Below are positions 1 to 8,016 of a stretch of DNA of 11,183 nt, in pieces. Where the stretch lies: assembly GCA_919902475.1 (NCBI GenBank), contig CAKKRA010000158.1, positions 1-11,183 on the forward strand, written 5' to 3'. The translations under genes were made by a program, and so were the position numbers. The stretch is from Nitrospiria bacterium (GTDB taxonomy: Bacteria > Nitrospirota > CAKKRA01 > 9FT-COMBO-42-15). How positions within the stretch are numbered: position 1 is the first letter of the stretch; each line of letters begins with the position of its first letter. Under the pieces are notes generated by a model that was given only the letters and a program-made list of their open reading frames with translations, made no database searches and had not been told where the DNA came from.

Positions 1-1
1 T

Positions 2-706
2 GATGTATTGGAACAGTTGCCTGTAAAAGAGCTATGGGGCATTGGTTCAAAGCTTAGCGAGAGGCTATCAGCACTCGGCATAAAAACCTGCGGCGAGCTC
101 GGCAGGGCATCAGCAAGCCTTTTAAGAAACAGGTTTGGGATTATAGGCGAGACACTGAAATTAATGGGAATGGGCATCTGCAGCAGGCCTGTAGTTTCAG
201 AAGATGAGGAGCCAAAGTCAATAGGCCACAGCATGACCCTTCCAAAGAATATAGGAGACAGGGATGAAATAAAGGCCTATATCCTGAAGCTCAGCGAGAT
301 GGTTGGAAGGCGGGCAAGGAGATACAGATATTCAGGCAGAAAGGTCTCCCTTACATTAAGATATCCTGACTTTGAAACCTTTACAAAACAGACCACGCTG
401 TCTCAATATGTAAATGATACGCATATCATATATAAAAGCGCTGTGGATATGCTCGGCAGGATAAGATTAAAGGATAAGATAAGACTCATTGGTATCTGCC
501 TTTCTAATATAACTATAGATGAGCCGCATCAGCCTTCCTTATTTGAGGATGAAAGAAGGCGAAAGAGCCTTCTTAATATAATGGATGCTGTTAATGACAG
601 GTATGGGGATTTTAAACTGACATGGGCATCGTATATCATGCAGGAAAGGGGCGCAGGCGTGATATCCCCTGCATGGAGGCCAATAGGTGTCAGATTAACA
701 TTATAA
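2..706 (+). CDS. dinB: DNA polymerase IV (Y-family), 3' part; start outside window
   Basis: Low-fidelity translesion DNA polymerase. Only the C-terminal ~235 residues are present; the frame is open to the left edge, so the TTG at 8 is not the start and the catalytic palm lies upstream. The visible part begins with the thumb helix-hairpin-helix (LPVKELWGIGSK, then LSALGIKTCGEL). The little-finger domain follows (SIGHSMTLPKNI, GRRARRYRYSGRKVSLTLR, ending near IRLIGICLSNI). A QPSLF pentapeptide at about 530-544 fits the QxxLF-type beta-clamp-binding motif usual in Pol IV. A further ~55 residues follow it, ending ISPAWRPIGVRLTL, a tail seen in some bacterial DinB proteins. It converges on the cstA-like gene with a 24 bp gap and no clear terminator. 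Family assignment is firm; the exact subfamily cannot be judged without the N-terminus. Confidence 0.9.
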   Translation, partial: DVLEQLPVKELWGIGSKLSERLSALGIKTCGELGRASASLLRNRFGIIGETLKLMGMGICSRPVVSEDEEPKSIGHSMTLPKNIGDRDEIKAYILKLSEMVGRRARRYRYSGRKVSLTLRYPDFETFTKQTTLSQYVNDTHIIYKSAVDMLGRIRLKDKIRLIGICLSNITIDEPHQPSLFEDERRRKSLLNIMDAVNDRYGDFKLTWASYIMQERGAGVISPAWRPIGVRLTL

Positions 707-730
707 TCACACAATTATTTGGAATAAGCA

Positions 731-2494
731 TTAAGAGGGTTCTTTTTCTGATTTTAATGAGGATGCAATTGACGGCCTCATCAGCTTTTTTATAGAAAGC
801 AGGATCACGCCGATGGAAAGGATGATAAGGATGATGTCAGTTGCCATTAGTGTTATATTCTTAGTCGGTATATATTTTTCTGTTAACAGGCTGTACAAGG
901 CAATCAATGTGGTTGCAACCATAAACAGCGCCGGGAAAAAGGTGAACAGCGCAGGCTTATTATTTTTAATCAGCCATGCAGTTACTGCAATAAGGCCAAG
1001 CGCTGCCAAGAGCTGGTTTGCTGCGCCGAATATAGGCCAGATGCTCAAAAACTTGCTTGTGTATGCAAGATACAGCATTGCAGCTACGCTGACTCCGGCA
1101 TTAAAATAATATGACCTTAAAAAAGCAGGCGGTTTTTCAAATATAGTTGACCAGAACTCCTCTAAGAGCAGCCTGCTAAGGCGCACAGCAGTATCCAAGG
1201 TGGTAATAACAAATCCTTCTAACATCAGGATTCCAAATATAGCGCCGTATGCCATAGGTATGCCGAGCCCTTTATTAAGAAGCCCGCCCATCCCAAGAGA
1301 GAATGCAAGTATTGGGTTTGACCTTGCGCCCTGCGCTGTTGGAAAGACTGTGTCTATATAGTTTGAGTATGACATGCCGCCTCCAACTGCTATGATTACT
1401 GTTACTGCAAGGAGTGATTCAATAATCATGCCGCCATAGGCTATTGGACGGGCGTCAGATTCGCATGACACCTGCTTTGAGACAGTGCCGCTTCCGATAA
1501 GTGAGTGAAATCCTGATATAGCGCCGCATGCAATGGTGATAAAAAGAAAAGGCCAGAGCATGCCTAATTTTGCAGAGCCCTCTGCCATATTAAACGCAGG
1601 CGCATTAATCTGTGAGCCTGCGAGGCCGCCAGCTATTGCTCCAATAATAAGAAAGAATATCCCAAAATATAAAAGAAAGGAATTGATAAAATCCCGCGGC
1701 TGGAGCAGCAGCCACACAGGCGCGCCAGCAGCAATAAAACAATAAACAGATATTATAACCATCCAGAGATTAGGCTCTATTGAAACAGGAAAGTATATGC
1801 CTGCGATTACAGAGAAGGCAAGAAGTATAATAGACAAAAGAGAGCCGTAATAAAGATTCATATTCCTGCGGTATATCAAATAGCCGATTAAAGGGGCGAA
1901 CAAGGTAATGATAATTACAGAGGTAGAGGCAATGCCGCCGATTTGAGCAACCTCTTTTCCATCCTTTACAACAGTATAGAGGATGCTGCTGCCTCCTTCA
2001 ATATTCAGGTCAATTAATGATACTACAGAGGTAAGCGCTGTTGCAGTAAGACCTAAGAATGCGCCTGTTACCAGGACAATCATTGTAAAGGTAAAGGTGA
2101 TAAAGAGGACATAGCCAATTCTGCCCATTGCGCTTGATGATATCTGCGCTATTGATTTACCCTTTTCCTGAAGGCTTATGAAAAGCGCGGAATAGTCATG
2201 CACAGCGCCAATGAATATGCCGCCAAGCACAACCCAGAGCCACACAGGCGCATAACCATATATTAGCGCAACTGTCGGCCCGATTATTGGCCCTGCCCCT
2301 GCTATAGATGCAAAGTAGTGCGAAAAGACAATCCCCTTTTTAGCAGGCGCATAGTCAACATCATCCTTTAAGGCTACAGCAGGCGTGGTTCTTGCGTTAT
2401 CCTCTCCCCATACCTTTGCCAAATAGGCAGAGTAAAACCTGTATCCTGCATAAAATAAAATGACGGCGCTTATTAATAAGAAAGATATATTCAT
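731..2494 (-). CDS. cstA: CstA-family peptide/pyruvate transporter (carbon starvation protein)
   Basis: Inner-membrane carrier of the CstA/BtsT family, which imports peptides or pyruvate when carbon is scarce. The 587 residues are almost entirely hydrophobic, with roughly 15 transmembrane helices. Family hallmarks are in order: GYRFYSAYLAK near residue 17, RTTPAVALKDDVDY, HYFASIAGAGPIIGP near residue 60, GAVHDYSALF near residue 97, and GAISGFHSLIGSGTVSKQV in the middle. It is shorter than the ~700-residue E. coli CstA/BtsT; the shorter form is common in other phyla. The ATG at 2494 has AGGAG six bases upstream, which supports the start. It lies 54 bp downstream of the FAD oxidoreductase on the same strand with no visible terminator between, so co-transcription is possible. 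The substrate cannot be told from the sequence. Confidence 0.92.
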   Translation of the reverse strand: MNISFLLISAVILFYAGYRFYSAYLAKVWGEDNARTTPAVALKDDVDYAPAKKGIVFSHYFASIAGAGPIIGPTVALIYGYAPVWLWVVLGGIFIGAVHDYSALFISLQEKGKSIAQISSSAMGRIGYVLFITFTFTMIVLVTGAFLGLTATALTSVVSLIDLNIEGGSSILYTVVKDGKEVAQIGGIASTSVIIITLFAPLIGYLIYRRNMNLYYGSLLSIILLAFSVIAGIYFPVSIEPNLWMVIISVYCFIAAGAPVWLLLQPRDFINSFLLYFGIFFLIIGAIAGGLAGSQINAPAFNMAEGSAKLGMLWPFLFITIACGAISGFHSLIGSGTVSKQVSCESDARPIAYGGMIIESLLAVTVIIAVGGGMSYSNYIDTVFPTAQGARSNPILAFSLGMGGLLNKGLGIPMAYGAIFGILMLEGFVITTLDTAVRLSRLLLEEFWSTIFEKPPAFLRSYYFNAGVSVAAMLYLAYTSKFLSIWPIFGAANQLLAALGLIAVTAWLIKNNKPALFTFFPALFMVATTLIALYSLLTEKYIPTKNITLMATDIILIILSIGVILLSIKKLMRPSIASSLKSEKEPS

Positions 2495-2548
2495 GCCAAC
2501 TCCTGATTAAAATTTTATAATAGAATACATGAGAAATACAAGGACTTT

Positions 2549-4021
2549 TTATCCCTTCATTATCTTTCTCTCTGCAAGTATCCCTGATGCAACCACAGAC
2601 TCAATGCCGCCGCCTGGTATGGTCCAGTGGCCTGTGAGATAAAGCCCATTAATCGGCGTCTCTATCTGCAGTCTGTTTGCGCCGATATGGTCAATGCCCT
2701 GCGCCCAGCCAAATGCAGCGCCTTTGTCATTTCCAGTATATCTTTCAAGCGTCAATGGCGTTGCTGAATCCCGAATAACAATATGGCTTGAAAGATTCGG
2801 GATTATCCGTTCTGCCATTTTTATCAGCCTCTCTGCCTCTTTATCCTTGCACCCTTTCCAGTTTTCTTTATAATCATAGCCTGCCTTTGTCATTAATATA
2901 AGAGAATGACAGCCTTTAGGCGCCATATCTGGATTTGTTAATGTATATATTATAGTCTCAAAAGAGGCATTGGAAGAGCAGATATCTTTATTAATATCAG
3001 AAAATGTCGCCTCAATATCAAAAGACGGATATGTGCCTATGCTGTGCTCAAGGCCAAGCTTTTTTAAATCCATATCAACACCAAGATATACAAGAAAGAA
3101 TGATACAGAAGGGAGCATCTTTTCTATCTTAGCTATAAACTCATCCTTTAGATTCTCTTTGCCAGCAAGCTCAAAAAAGGTCTTTTTTGCGCTGATATTT
3201 GACACAATATTTTTTGCGCGAAATTCCCTGCCGTCTTCTGTAACAACGCCCACTGCCTTGTTATTTTCTATAATTATTTTATCAACTAATGTATTATAGA
3301 TTATCTCTCCGTTATTATTTTTAATTACTCCTGCCAATGCATCAGGAAATCTTTGCGTCAGGCCTTTAACACGATACCCGCCATTCATGCCGTATGTAAT
3401 AATCATTGTGCTCATGCCAATAGCAGATACTTTTGACGGCGGCAGGCCCATAAAAGCGCACCTGTCACAAAGGATTGCCCTTATCCTTTCATCCTGAACA
3501 TATTCGTCAAGAAGCTCTTTAAAGGTCTTGTGCTTATATTTATAGAAGAGCGGATATTTTGCTTCAATGCGAGGGTCTTTCCATATAATATCTGCAGGAA
3601 GTGTCATCACCACATGATGGAGCTCTTTCATAATGGAAAAGAGTTCAGAGACGCCCTTTGCATCCTCTGGAGAGATGCTCTGCAGGTCTGAAATAAATAA
3701 ATCTATATCTGCCTTAACATCAAATCTGAAATCAGGAAATATATCGGTACGGATTGGGTCAAGCCGTGTAAACTCAATCTCCTTTTCTAAGCCCAATCTT
3801 TTTAATGCCTGCCATATCCATCCGCCATTATGGCACCCGCTTATTGCATCAAGCACAGAATCAAACCAGAAGTCTTTTCTTTTAAATGATGTAGCATATC
3901 CGCCTGGAATGGAGTGCTTTTCAATTACCAATACCTTTAGGCCGTCTTTGGCAAGCAGGCTGCCTGCAGTAAGCCCTCCCATGCCCGCGCCAATTATAAT
4001 AACATCATAATTCACACCCAA
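2549..4021 (-). CDS. FAD-dependent phytoene desaturase/carotene isomerase-like oxidoreductase
   Basis: A 490-residue member of the CrtI/CrtISO/RetSat flavoprotein group. The N-terminal Rossmann fold has the dinucleotide motif G11-x-G13-x-x-G16 (IIIGAGMGGLTAG), an acidic residue E34 ending strand 2 (LVIEKHSIPGGYATSF), and the following GG pair. The C-terminal FAD motif is GLYLTGHWTIPGGGIESVV near residues 462-480, preceded by TPLTLERYTGNDKGAAFGWA, typical of the CrtI family. No other carotenoid gene is in the window, so the polyene or other lipid substrate is unknown. The start is odd: an in-frame TAA lies directly before a TTG codon at 4021, so translation must begin at this TTG or at the GTG six bases further in. 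Neither has a convincing Shine-Dalgarno sequence. It begins 37 bp after the stop of the large surface-protein gene, on the same strand. Confidence 0.85.
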   Translation of the reverse strand: MGVNYDVIIIGAGMGGLTAGSLLAKDGLKVLVIEKHSIPGGYATSFKRKDFWFDSVLDAISGCHNGGWIWQALKRLGLEKEIEFTRLDPIRTDIFPDFRFDVKADIDLFISDLQSISPEDAKGVSELFSIMKELHHVVMTLPADIIWKDPRIEAKYPLFYKYKHKTFKELLDEYVQDERIRAILCDRCAFMGLPPSKVSAIGMSTMIITYGMNGGYRVKGLTQRFPDALAGVIKNNNGEIIYNTLVDKIIIENNKAVGVVTEDGREFRAKNIVSNISAKKTFFELAGKENLKDEFIAKIEKMLPSVSFFLVYLGVDMDLKKLGLEHSIGTYPSFDIEATFSDINKDICSSNASFETIIYTLTNPDMAPKGCHSLILMTKAGYDYKENWKGCKDKEAERLIKMAERIIPNLSSHIVIRDSATPLTLERYTGNDKGAAFGWAQGIDHIGANRLQIETPINGLYLTGHWTIPGGGIESVVASGILAERKIMKG

Positions 4022-4058
4022 TTAATAACATACTTATATGCATAAGGCAAGATGTAAG

Positions 4059-5393
4059 CTATAACACTGGCCTGTTAAAAGCCTTAAACAGTCTTCTCGC
4101 AATAGGCGGTAAGCACAATGTTATAATCAGCATTATCATCAGTCCTATATCCGCAACTCTGATACTTTGGCCCTTTGACCCTCTGCCGCTATCGTCATCC
4201 TTCACAAACCCGCATCCACCGCCACCGCCTGACCCTCCTCCTGAATCGCCTCCACTGCCTGACGATGGTGGTGGAGTGTTGCCACCACCGCCATCGCTCA
4301 AAAGATAGCCATTTTCATTTACATTGCCATCAGCGTCAACAACATATAAATAAGCATTGTTTAAGTTGCTGAATGAACCCTGCCTTATAGTTGCAGTAAT
4401 TGAAGCATCACTCCATGAAGTGACAGTTGCGATTGTTAAATTTGTTGAAGCGTTGTAAGTCGGGGTGTTCCCGATCTCTACCCTTGCCCTTGCAGTTGGT
4501 CCTGTTGCTAAGTAAACATCATCAAATCTCGGCGCACTCTCAGTGCAGTTATTGCACCATCTTGCCCAGGCACTGAACGAAAAAGTTTCAAATTGAGAAT
4601 CAATATCGTTAAATATTTGCATGTTGCTATAATCAAGTTTTTTTGTAACAGGTATTGATGCATTTGTACTCATTAGCCACAATTCTTTTGTGCCTGTAGC
4701 ATCATTAGTCGCATGAATATATGCCCATATTCTATACCAGTTCCCTTTATTCATACTGAAAGTAAAGTAATTCCACGGCCACGGATACGGATAGGTGTCA
4801 TTACCAAAGATAGCCCACTCAGCCAATGATTCAGTTGTACCCCCAAACCCAGCAGGTATAACTTGATCATCATCTTGAGTATTAGTGCCATACAACCAAG
4901 CTGGTTTCCAATTGCAAATGCCGCCATTATAACAGGGAAAGGCTGAGGTCGTAGGCAGATAAACCCAGTATGATAAAAATGCATACGCCGTATTAAGATT
5001 GTCAATAAACGCTGAACATCCTGCGTCAGTCCCAGTGTTTGTTTTTATTGTGTAGTCAGCCTTAAAAGACTTGCTGCCTGATACTGAAAATGCATTATCG
5101 TATTTGGGTTTACACGCTACTTGTCCAATTCTATCCCACTTGCCTATAGTTGCTGAACCTGCACCAGAATTAATATCGTTACCATTTGTTCCGCTTTCAA
5201 AATTATCAAACACAACAATGTTTGGGCCGTTAACGCCAAAGCTATTTCCATTAATGGTGATGGTTGACCCATCGGTGAGGCTTCCTGAGAAGCTTGTTAT
5301 ATTGGGCTGGGCATAGGCAGATGCGCTCCAGAATATTGTTAGTAGAAATGAAATTGTAGCAATTTTGATTAAGCTAATTTTTCTTGTATTCAC
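4059..5393 (-). other. Polyprotein module 3: degraded start, TIG/LamG-like, GCGFVKD anchor
   Basis: Residues 860-1303. The signal-peptide core is the same as in module 2 (ISLIKIATISFLLTIF, SASAYA), but the start codon position is GTG, the second Met is replaced, and the Shine-Dalgarno is altered, so independent initiation looks lost. The ectodomain has FDNFESG and several cysteines (positions 953, 985, 1013, 1019, 1139, 1142) that module 2 mostly lacks. The tail has a longer charged spacer between GCGFVKD and the membrane helix and ends RRLFKAFNRPVL. Confidence 0.78.
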
Positions 5394-7970
5394 GACTAAT
5401 ACTGCTTCCCTTGTTGCAGTTATGTTCTTAGCTCTTCTTTTTGCTAACGCTATTCCTATTAAAGCAATAATCAGCATTATTATCAATGACAGCCCTTCAC
5501 CTTTAGCCTTTTGCCCTTTGCCATCATCCTTCACAAACCCGCATCCGCTGCCACCGCTTGATGTGGAATCACCGCCACTGCCTGATGATGGAGGTGGGGT
5601 ATTGCCGCCACCACTGCCTCCCCCATCACTCAAAAGATATCCATTTGTATTTACATTGCCATTCGCATCAATTACATATAAATAGGCATTGTTAAAATTA
5701 CTGAAAGAACCTTTGTTGAGAGTTATTGTAATAGATGTATCTGACCATGCTGATGGTATCTGTATCTCCCGATGGGTGCTTGCAGTCCATGTCGGTGCAT
5801 TCCCTATTTCAACTCGTGCTTGAGTGATATCTATGTAGATATCATCGTGCCATATATCAGCTCCTGCATTATTTGTATCTGTTGCATAATAACTATCAAT
5901 GTAGAGGTTTGGCCAATGAGCGGGAGAGCCACTTGAATAGAACGGCGTGTTGGTCTTGCTGTTCTTCAGTGCCCCATCAACCCAGTAATAATAGCTTCCA
6001 ACAGCGCCTAAATCTTCTATGTAATACTCAAATCTATTCCATGAGTTGGTTCTAAGGTCGTTATCAACCCAATTTGTCAACAGGTCGTAATTATAAAATA
6101 TCCCGGCATTTCCGCTTGGTAATAGAGCATGTGTAAACTCCGGAACCTGCCAATCACCTGCATTTCCCGATCTCAAAGAAAACATCTTAAAATTACGAGA
6201 CGGTCCGCCAGAGGTTGTCATATATCTATAAAATGTAAGATAGTATTTGCTATTAGATAGTCCTGTTAAGCCTATGGTACAATTGTATTGATCATTCGCA
6301 GTAAACACCTGTTTTGATGATAGAGCGCTGTTTGGTCTAACCTTGTCATTGGCATACTTGGGATTGATACCATTGCTTGCGATATACCAACCACTCAAAT
6401 CGTTTCCAGCAGTTCCACTCTCAAAATCATCCCACTTCAAAGGCGCCGCCTGTGCTTTTGTTCCGAATCCGCTTCCAGTAATTGTAAGGGTTCCTTTTTG
6501 GGTGAGGCTTCCTGAGAAGCTTGTTATATTAGGCTGGGCATAGGCAGATGCGCTCCAGAAGATGGTTAGTAGAAAAGAAATTGCAGCAATTTTGATTAAG
6601 CTAATTTTTTTCATATTCATGACTAATACTCCTTCCTTTGTTGCAGTTATGTTCCCTGTCCTTTTTGCTAAGGCTATTCCTGTTAAGGTGATAACCAGCA
6701 TTATCATCAATGACAGCCCTTCACCTTTAGCCTTTTGCCCTTTGCCATTAATGTCTTTGACAAACCCGCACCCGCTGCCGCCAGAGGCAGAGGTGTCGCC
6801 ATTGCTATTATTACCGCCTGAACCTCCACCAGCTTGAGTAGTAGCTGAAGTGCTTGAAGATTGAGCAGAGTTATTCCCAGCAGCATCATACGCCGAAACA
6901 TTGTATGTATAAGTTGTTGAAGAAGAAAGGCCGGTATCTGAATAAGAGGTATTGGATGTAGTAGTAGCAATCTGCGTGTTGTTTCTGTAAATTCTATACT
7001 CAGTTACTCCAACATTGTCTGTGGAAGCTGCCCAAGAAAGATTGATTTGGCTGCTGCTAATGGCCTGTGCTAAAAGTCCATCGGGTACAGTTGGCGCCTG
7101 AGTATCGCCGCCTTCACCGCTTAAATATCCTCCATCAATAATATCCTGCCAGTTATCAGTTAACATAAATGCATCAAATTTCCTGTAATGAGCCGGAGCA
7201 TCATAAGCAGTTTGAGCAATAGTGCCGCCCATATATATATATCTTAGAGTGGAGGAACTGTCTGCTACTGTTCTTATATTGTTATATTCAAGGACTTTTA
7301 TCCCATTAATATAAATAGTAACTGAACCGGTATTATCAAATGACATTTTAATAGCAATGACAACCGAGTGCCATGCCTCATATGTCAACTGAATGGGATT
7401 GCTTGCGCTATATCCATTTGAATTCTGAATAAGTTGGTCAACACATTCAAGGCCGGAGAAATTATAGCCTGAGTTTCCTATTCCTACGGTAAAGCGATGG
7501 TCTTGATTTTGTGTATAGCATCCCGCTTCGTGCTGGCCAACCTTGAATGTCCATCGGACTCCACTACCCATAATGTCAGTTAGTTTGTCATAGCTCTGGT
7601 CGTTAAGTTCGTGCCAGATATCCAAACCATTAATTCTGTCAAATCTGAAGAAATAAGCCAGATAATATGTGTTTCCTATTATGTTAGTTATTGGAGTGCT
7701 ATTATTGAGCCACATTGCTGTAAGATGATCTAACTGGCTATTAACAGTCTGCCATTGATAATATTTAGAGCCTTGTGGGGTACCACCACTTGACTGATAT
7801 GTTGCCCTTGCTACGCTTGTATTAACTGCCTCAAATGGTGGATAGGGGACTGTAGCGCCTACCGTGCCTTCTTCAGCGTTGAGGTTAAGATAAACAGTTG
7901 CATAGGCAGGGGTATAGACAGTGAATAAGAATAAAAGCGTTATAATAATAGATTTTACTTTAATATGCAT
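4059..7970 (-). CDS. Three-module secreted/surface polyprotein (LamG-FN3, then two TIG/LamG-like modules)
   Basis: A single 1303-residue frame made of three complete secreted-protein units. Unit 1 (1-450): signal peptide ending PAYA at 24, LamG-like jelly-roll to ~275, fibronectin type III at ~292-378, Gly/Ser linker, GCGFVKD with Cys401, membrane helix, basic AKR. Unit 2 (451-859): signal peptide ending AYA at 478, TIG-like strand, DDFESG-type jelly-roll, TIG-like end, Cys810, helix. Unit 3 (860-1303): the same plan, AYA at 887, Cys1253, helix, basic tail. The frame is open to 8030, but those 20 extra codons lie in terminator RNA; ATG 7970 has AGGAGGT seven bases upstream. No catalytic residues are recognised, so binding or adhesion is inferred. 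Topology is consistent for one chain, with every ectodomain outside and every basic patch inside. It could instead behave as two genes if the internal start at 6620 is used. Confidence 0.85.
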   Translation of the reverse strand: MHIKVKSIIITLLFLFTVYTPAYATVYLNLNAEEGTVGATVPYPPFEAVNTSVARATYQSSGGTPQGSKYYQWQTVNSQLDHLTAMWLNNSTPITNIIGNTYYLAYFFRFDRINGLDIWHELNDQSYDKLTDIMGSGVRWTFKVGQHEAGCYTQNQDHRFTVGIGNSGYNFSGLECVDQLIQNSNGYSASNPIQLTYEAWHSVVIAIKMSFDNTGSVTIYINGIKVLEYNNIRTVADSSSTLRYIYMGGTIAQTAYDAPAHYRKFDAFMLTDNWQDIIDGGYLSGEGGDTQAPTVPDGLLAQAISSSQINLSWAASTDNVGVTEYRIYRNNTQIATTTSNTSYSDTGLSSSTTYTYNVSAYDAAGNNSAQSSSTSATTQAGGGSGGNNSNGDTSASGGSGCGFVKDINGKGQKAKGEGLSLMIMLVITLTGIALAKRTGNITATKEGVLVMNMKKISLIKIAAISFLLTIFWSASAYAQPNITSFSGSLTQKGTLTITGSGFGTKAQAAPLKWDDFESGTAGNDLSGWYIASNGINPKYANDKVRPNSALSSKQVFTANDQYNCTIGLTGLSNSKYYLTFYRYMTTSGGPSRNFKMFSLRSGNAGDWQVPEFTHALLPSGNAGIFYNYDLLTNWVDNDLRTNSWNRFEYYIEDLGAVGSYYYWVDGALKNSKTNTPFYSSGSPAHWPNLYIDSYYATDTNNAGADIWHDDIYIDITQARVEIGNAPTWTASTHREIQIPSAWSDTSITITLNKGSFSNFNNAYLYVIDANGNVNTNGYLLSDGGGSGGGNTPPPSSGSGGDSTSSGGSGCGFVKDDGKGQKAKGEGLSLIIMLIIALIGIALAKRRAKNITATREAVLVVNTRKISLIKIATISFLLTIFWSASAYAQPNITSFSGSLTDGSTITINGNSFGVNGPNIVVFDNFESGTNGNDINSGAGSATIGKWDRIGQVACKPKYDNAFSVSGSKSFKADYTIKTNTGTDAGCSAFIDNLNTAYAFLSYWVYLPTTSAFPCYNGGICNWKPAWLYGTNTQDDDQVIPAGFGGTTESLAEWAIFGNDTYPYPWPWNYFTFSMNKGNWYRIWAYIHATNDATGTKELWLMSTNASIPVTKKLDYSNMQIFNDIDSQFETFSFSAWARWCNNCTESAPRFDDVYLATGPTARARVEIGNTPTYNASTNLTIATVTSWSDASITATIRQGSFSNLNNAYLYVVDADGNVNENGYLLSDGGGGNTPPPSSGSGGDSGGGSGGGGGCGFVKDDDSGRGSKGQSIRVADIGLMIMLIITLCLPPIARRLFKAFNRPVL
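4062..4223 (-). other. C-terminal sorting-like signal, copy 3
   Basis: Residues 1250-1303, at the true C-terminus of the frame: GCGFVKDDDSGRG with Cys1253, a longer spacer, helix DIGLMIMLIITLCLPPIA, then RR and a basic tail. This copy shows that the element belongs at a protein C-terminus. Confidence 0.7.
5274..5524 (-). repeat. Direct repeat, junction of modules 2 and 3
   Basis: About 250 bp covering the end of one module (membrane helix, former spacer) and the start of the next (signal peptide, first TIG strand). The part 5274-5427 aligns without gaps to 6501-6654 with 11 differences counted by eye (about 93% identity). The rest aligns with a 3 bp length difference. Confidence 0.85.
5394..6620 (-). 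other. Polyprotein module 2: second signal peptide, TIG/LamG-like, GCGFVKD anchor
   Basis: Residues 451-859. It begins with MNMKKISLIK and a hydrophobic core ending SASAYA, followed by QPNITSFSGSLT, which is a fully formed exported-protein start. The ectodomain opens with a TIG-like strand (TLTITGSGFG), then a concanavalin-like region introduced by WDDFESG, and closes with RVEIGNAPTW and NNAYLYVIDANGNVN. The linker TPPPSSGSGG precedes GCGFVKD. It is paralogous to module 3 over its whole length, although the jelly-roll core has diverged strongly. Confidence 0.8.
5433..5555 (-). other. C-terminal sorting-like signal, copy 2
   Basis: Residues 806-846 of the polyprotein: GGSGCGFVKDDGKGQ with Cys810, the spacer KAKGEG, helix LSLIIMLIIALIGIALA, then KRR. 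It is almost identical to copy 1, although the ectodomains before them are unrelated. Confidence 0.7.
6501..6748 (-). repeat. Direct repeat, junction of modules 1 and 2
   Basis: Partner of the repeat at 5274-5524, about 1.23 kb apart, which is the length of one module. The arrangement is what a tandem duplication of a module-2-like gene would leave. Confidence 0.85.
6629..6634 (-). promoter_or_regulatory. Internal Shine-Dalgarno before module 2
   Basis: On the minus strand AAGGAG lies eight bases before the in-frame ATG at 6620, inside the long open frame. It directly precedes a full signal peptide, so module 2 (with module 3) can probably also be started independently. The matching place before module 3 reads AAGCAG and GTG. 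Confidence 0.65.
6660..6779 (-). other. C-terminal sorting-like signal, copy 1
   Basis: Residues 398-437 of the polyprotein: Gly/Ser-rich linker, GCGFVKD (Cys401), a GKGQKAKGEG spacer, a hydrophobic helix (LSLMIMLVITLTGIALA), then KR. The same tripartite plan (small motif, helix, basic end) is seen in GlyGly-CTERM, MYXO-CTERM and related sorting signals. I do not recall a named family with GCGFVKD. Confidence 0.7.
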
Positions 7971-7977
7971 TTTAATT

Positions 7978-7984
7978 ACCTCCT
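7978..7984 (-). promoter_or_regulatory. Ribosome binding site of the polyprotein
   Basis: AGGAGGT on the minus strand, seven bases before ATG 7970. It decides the start: the longer frame beginning at 8030 would start inside the terminator stem. Confidence 0.9.
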
Positions 7985-8016
7985 GTAATATTTCTTCAAT
8001 CTTTATATTCCAAAAT

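Larger units (their letters stand above)
6621..7970 (-). other. Polyprotein module 1: signal peptide, LamG-like, FN3, GCGFVKD anchor
   Basis: Residues 1-450. The signal peptide (MHIKVKS, then a hydrophobic run, ending PAYA) differs from the other two, so this unit is not part of the recent duplication. The jelly-roll part has the LamG-typical stretch EAWHSVVIAIKMSF followed by VTIYINGIKVLEY. The FN3 domain begins APTVPDGLLAQ and has LSWAASTDNVGVTEYRIYRN. The unit would naturally end at AKR (residue 437). The next 13 residues read in frame through what looks like a former intergenic spacer containing a Shine-Dalgarno sequence. Confidence 0.8.

Noticed and set aside
707..730. Shared terminator between dinB and cstA
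   Set aside because: Only a weak ATAAT/ATTAT stem without a GC-rich core is present.
813..1745. Open frames on the plus strand opposite cstA
   Set aside because: They lie antisense to a clearly recognised transporter and their translations show no family features.
4175..6837. Open frames on the plus strand rich in Pro/His/Leu opposite the polyprotein
   Set aside because: They mirror the Gly/Ser linker and signal peptide codons of the real gene and have no support of their own.
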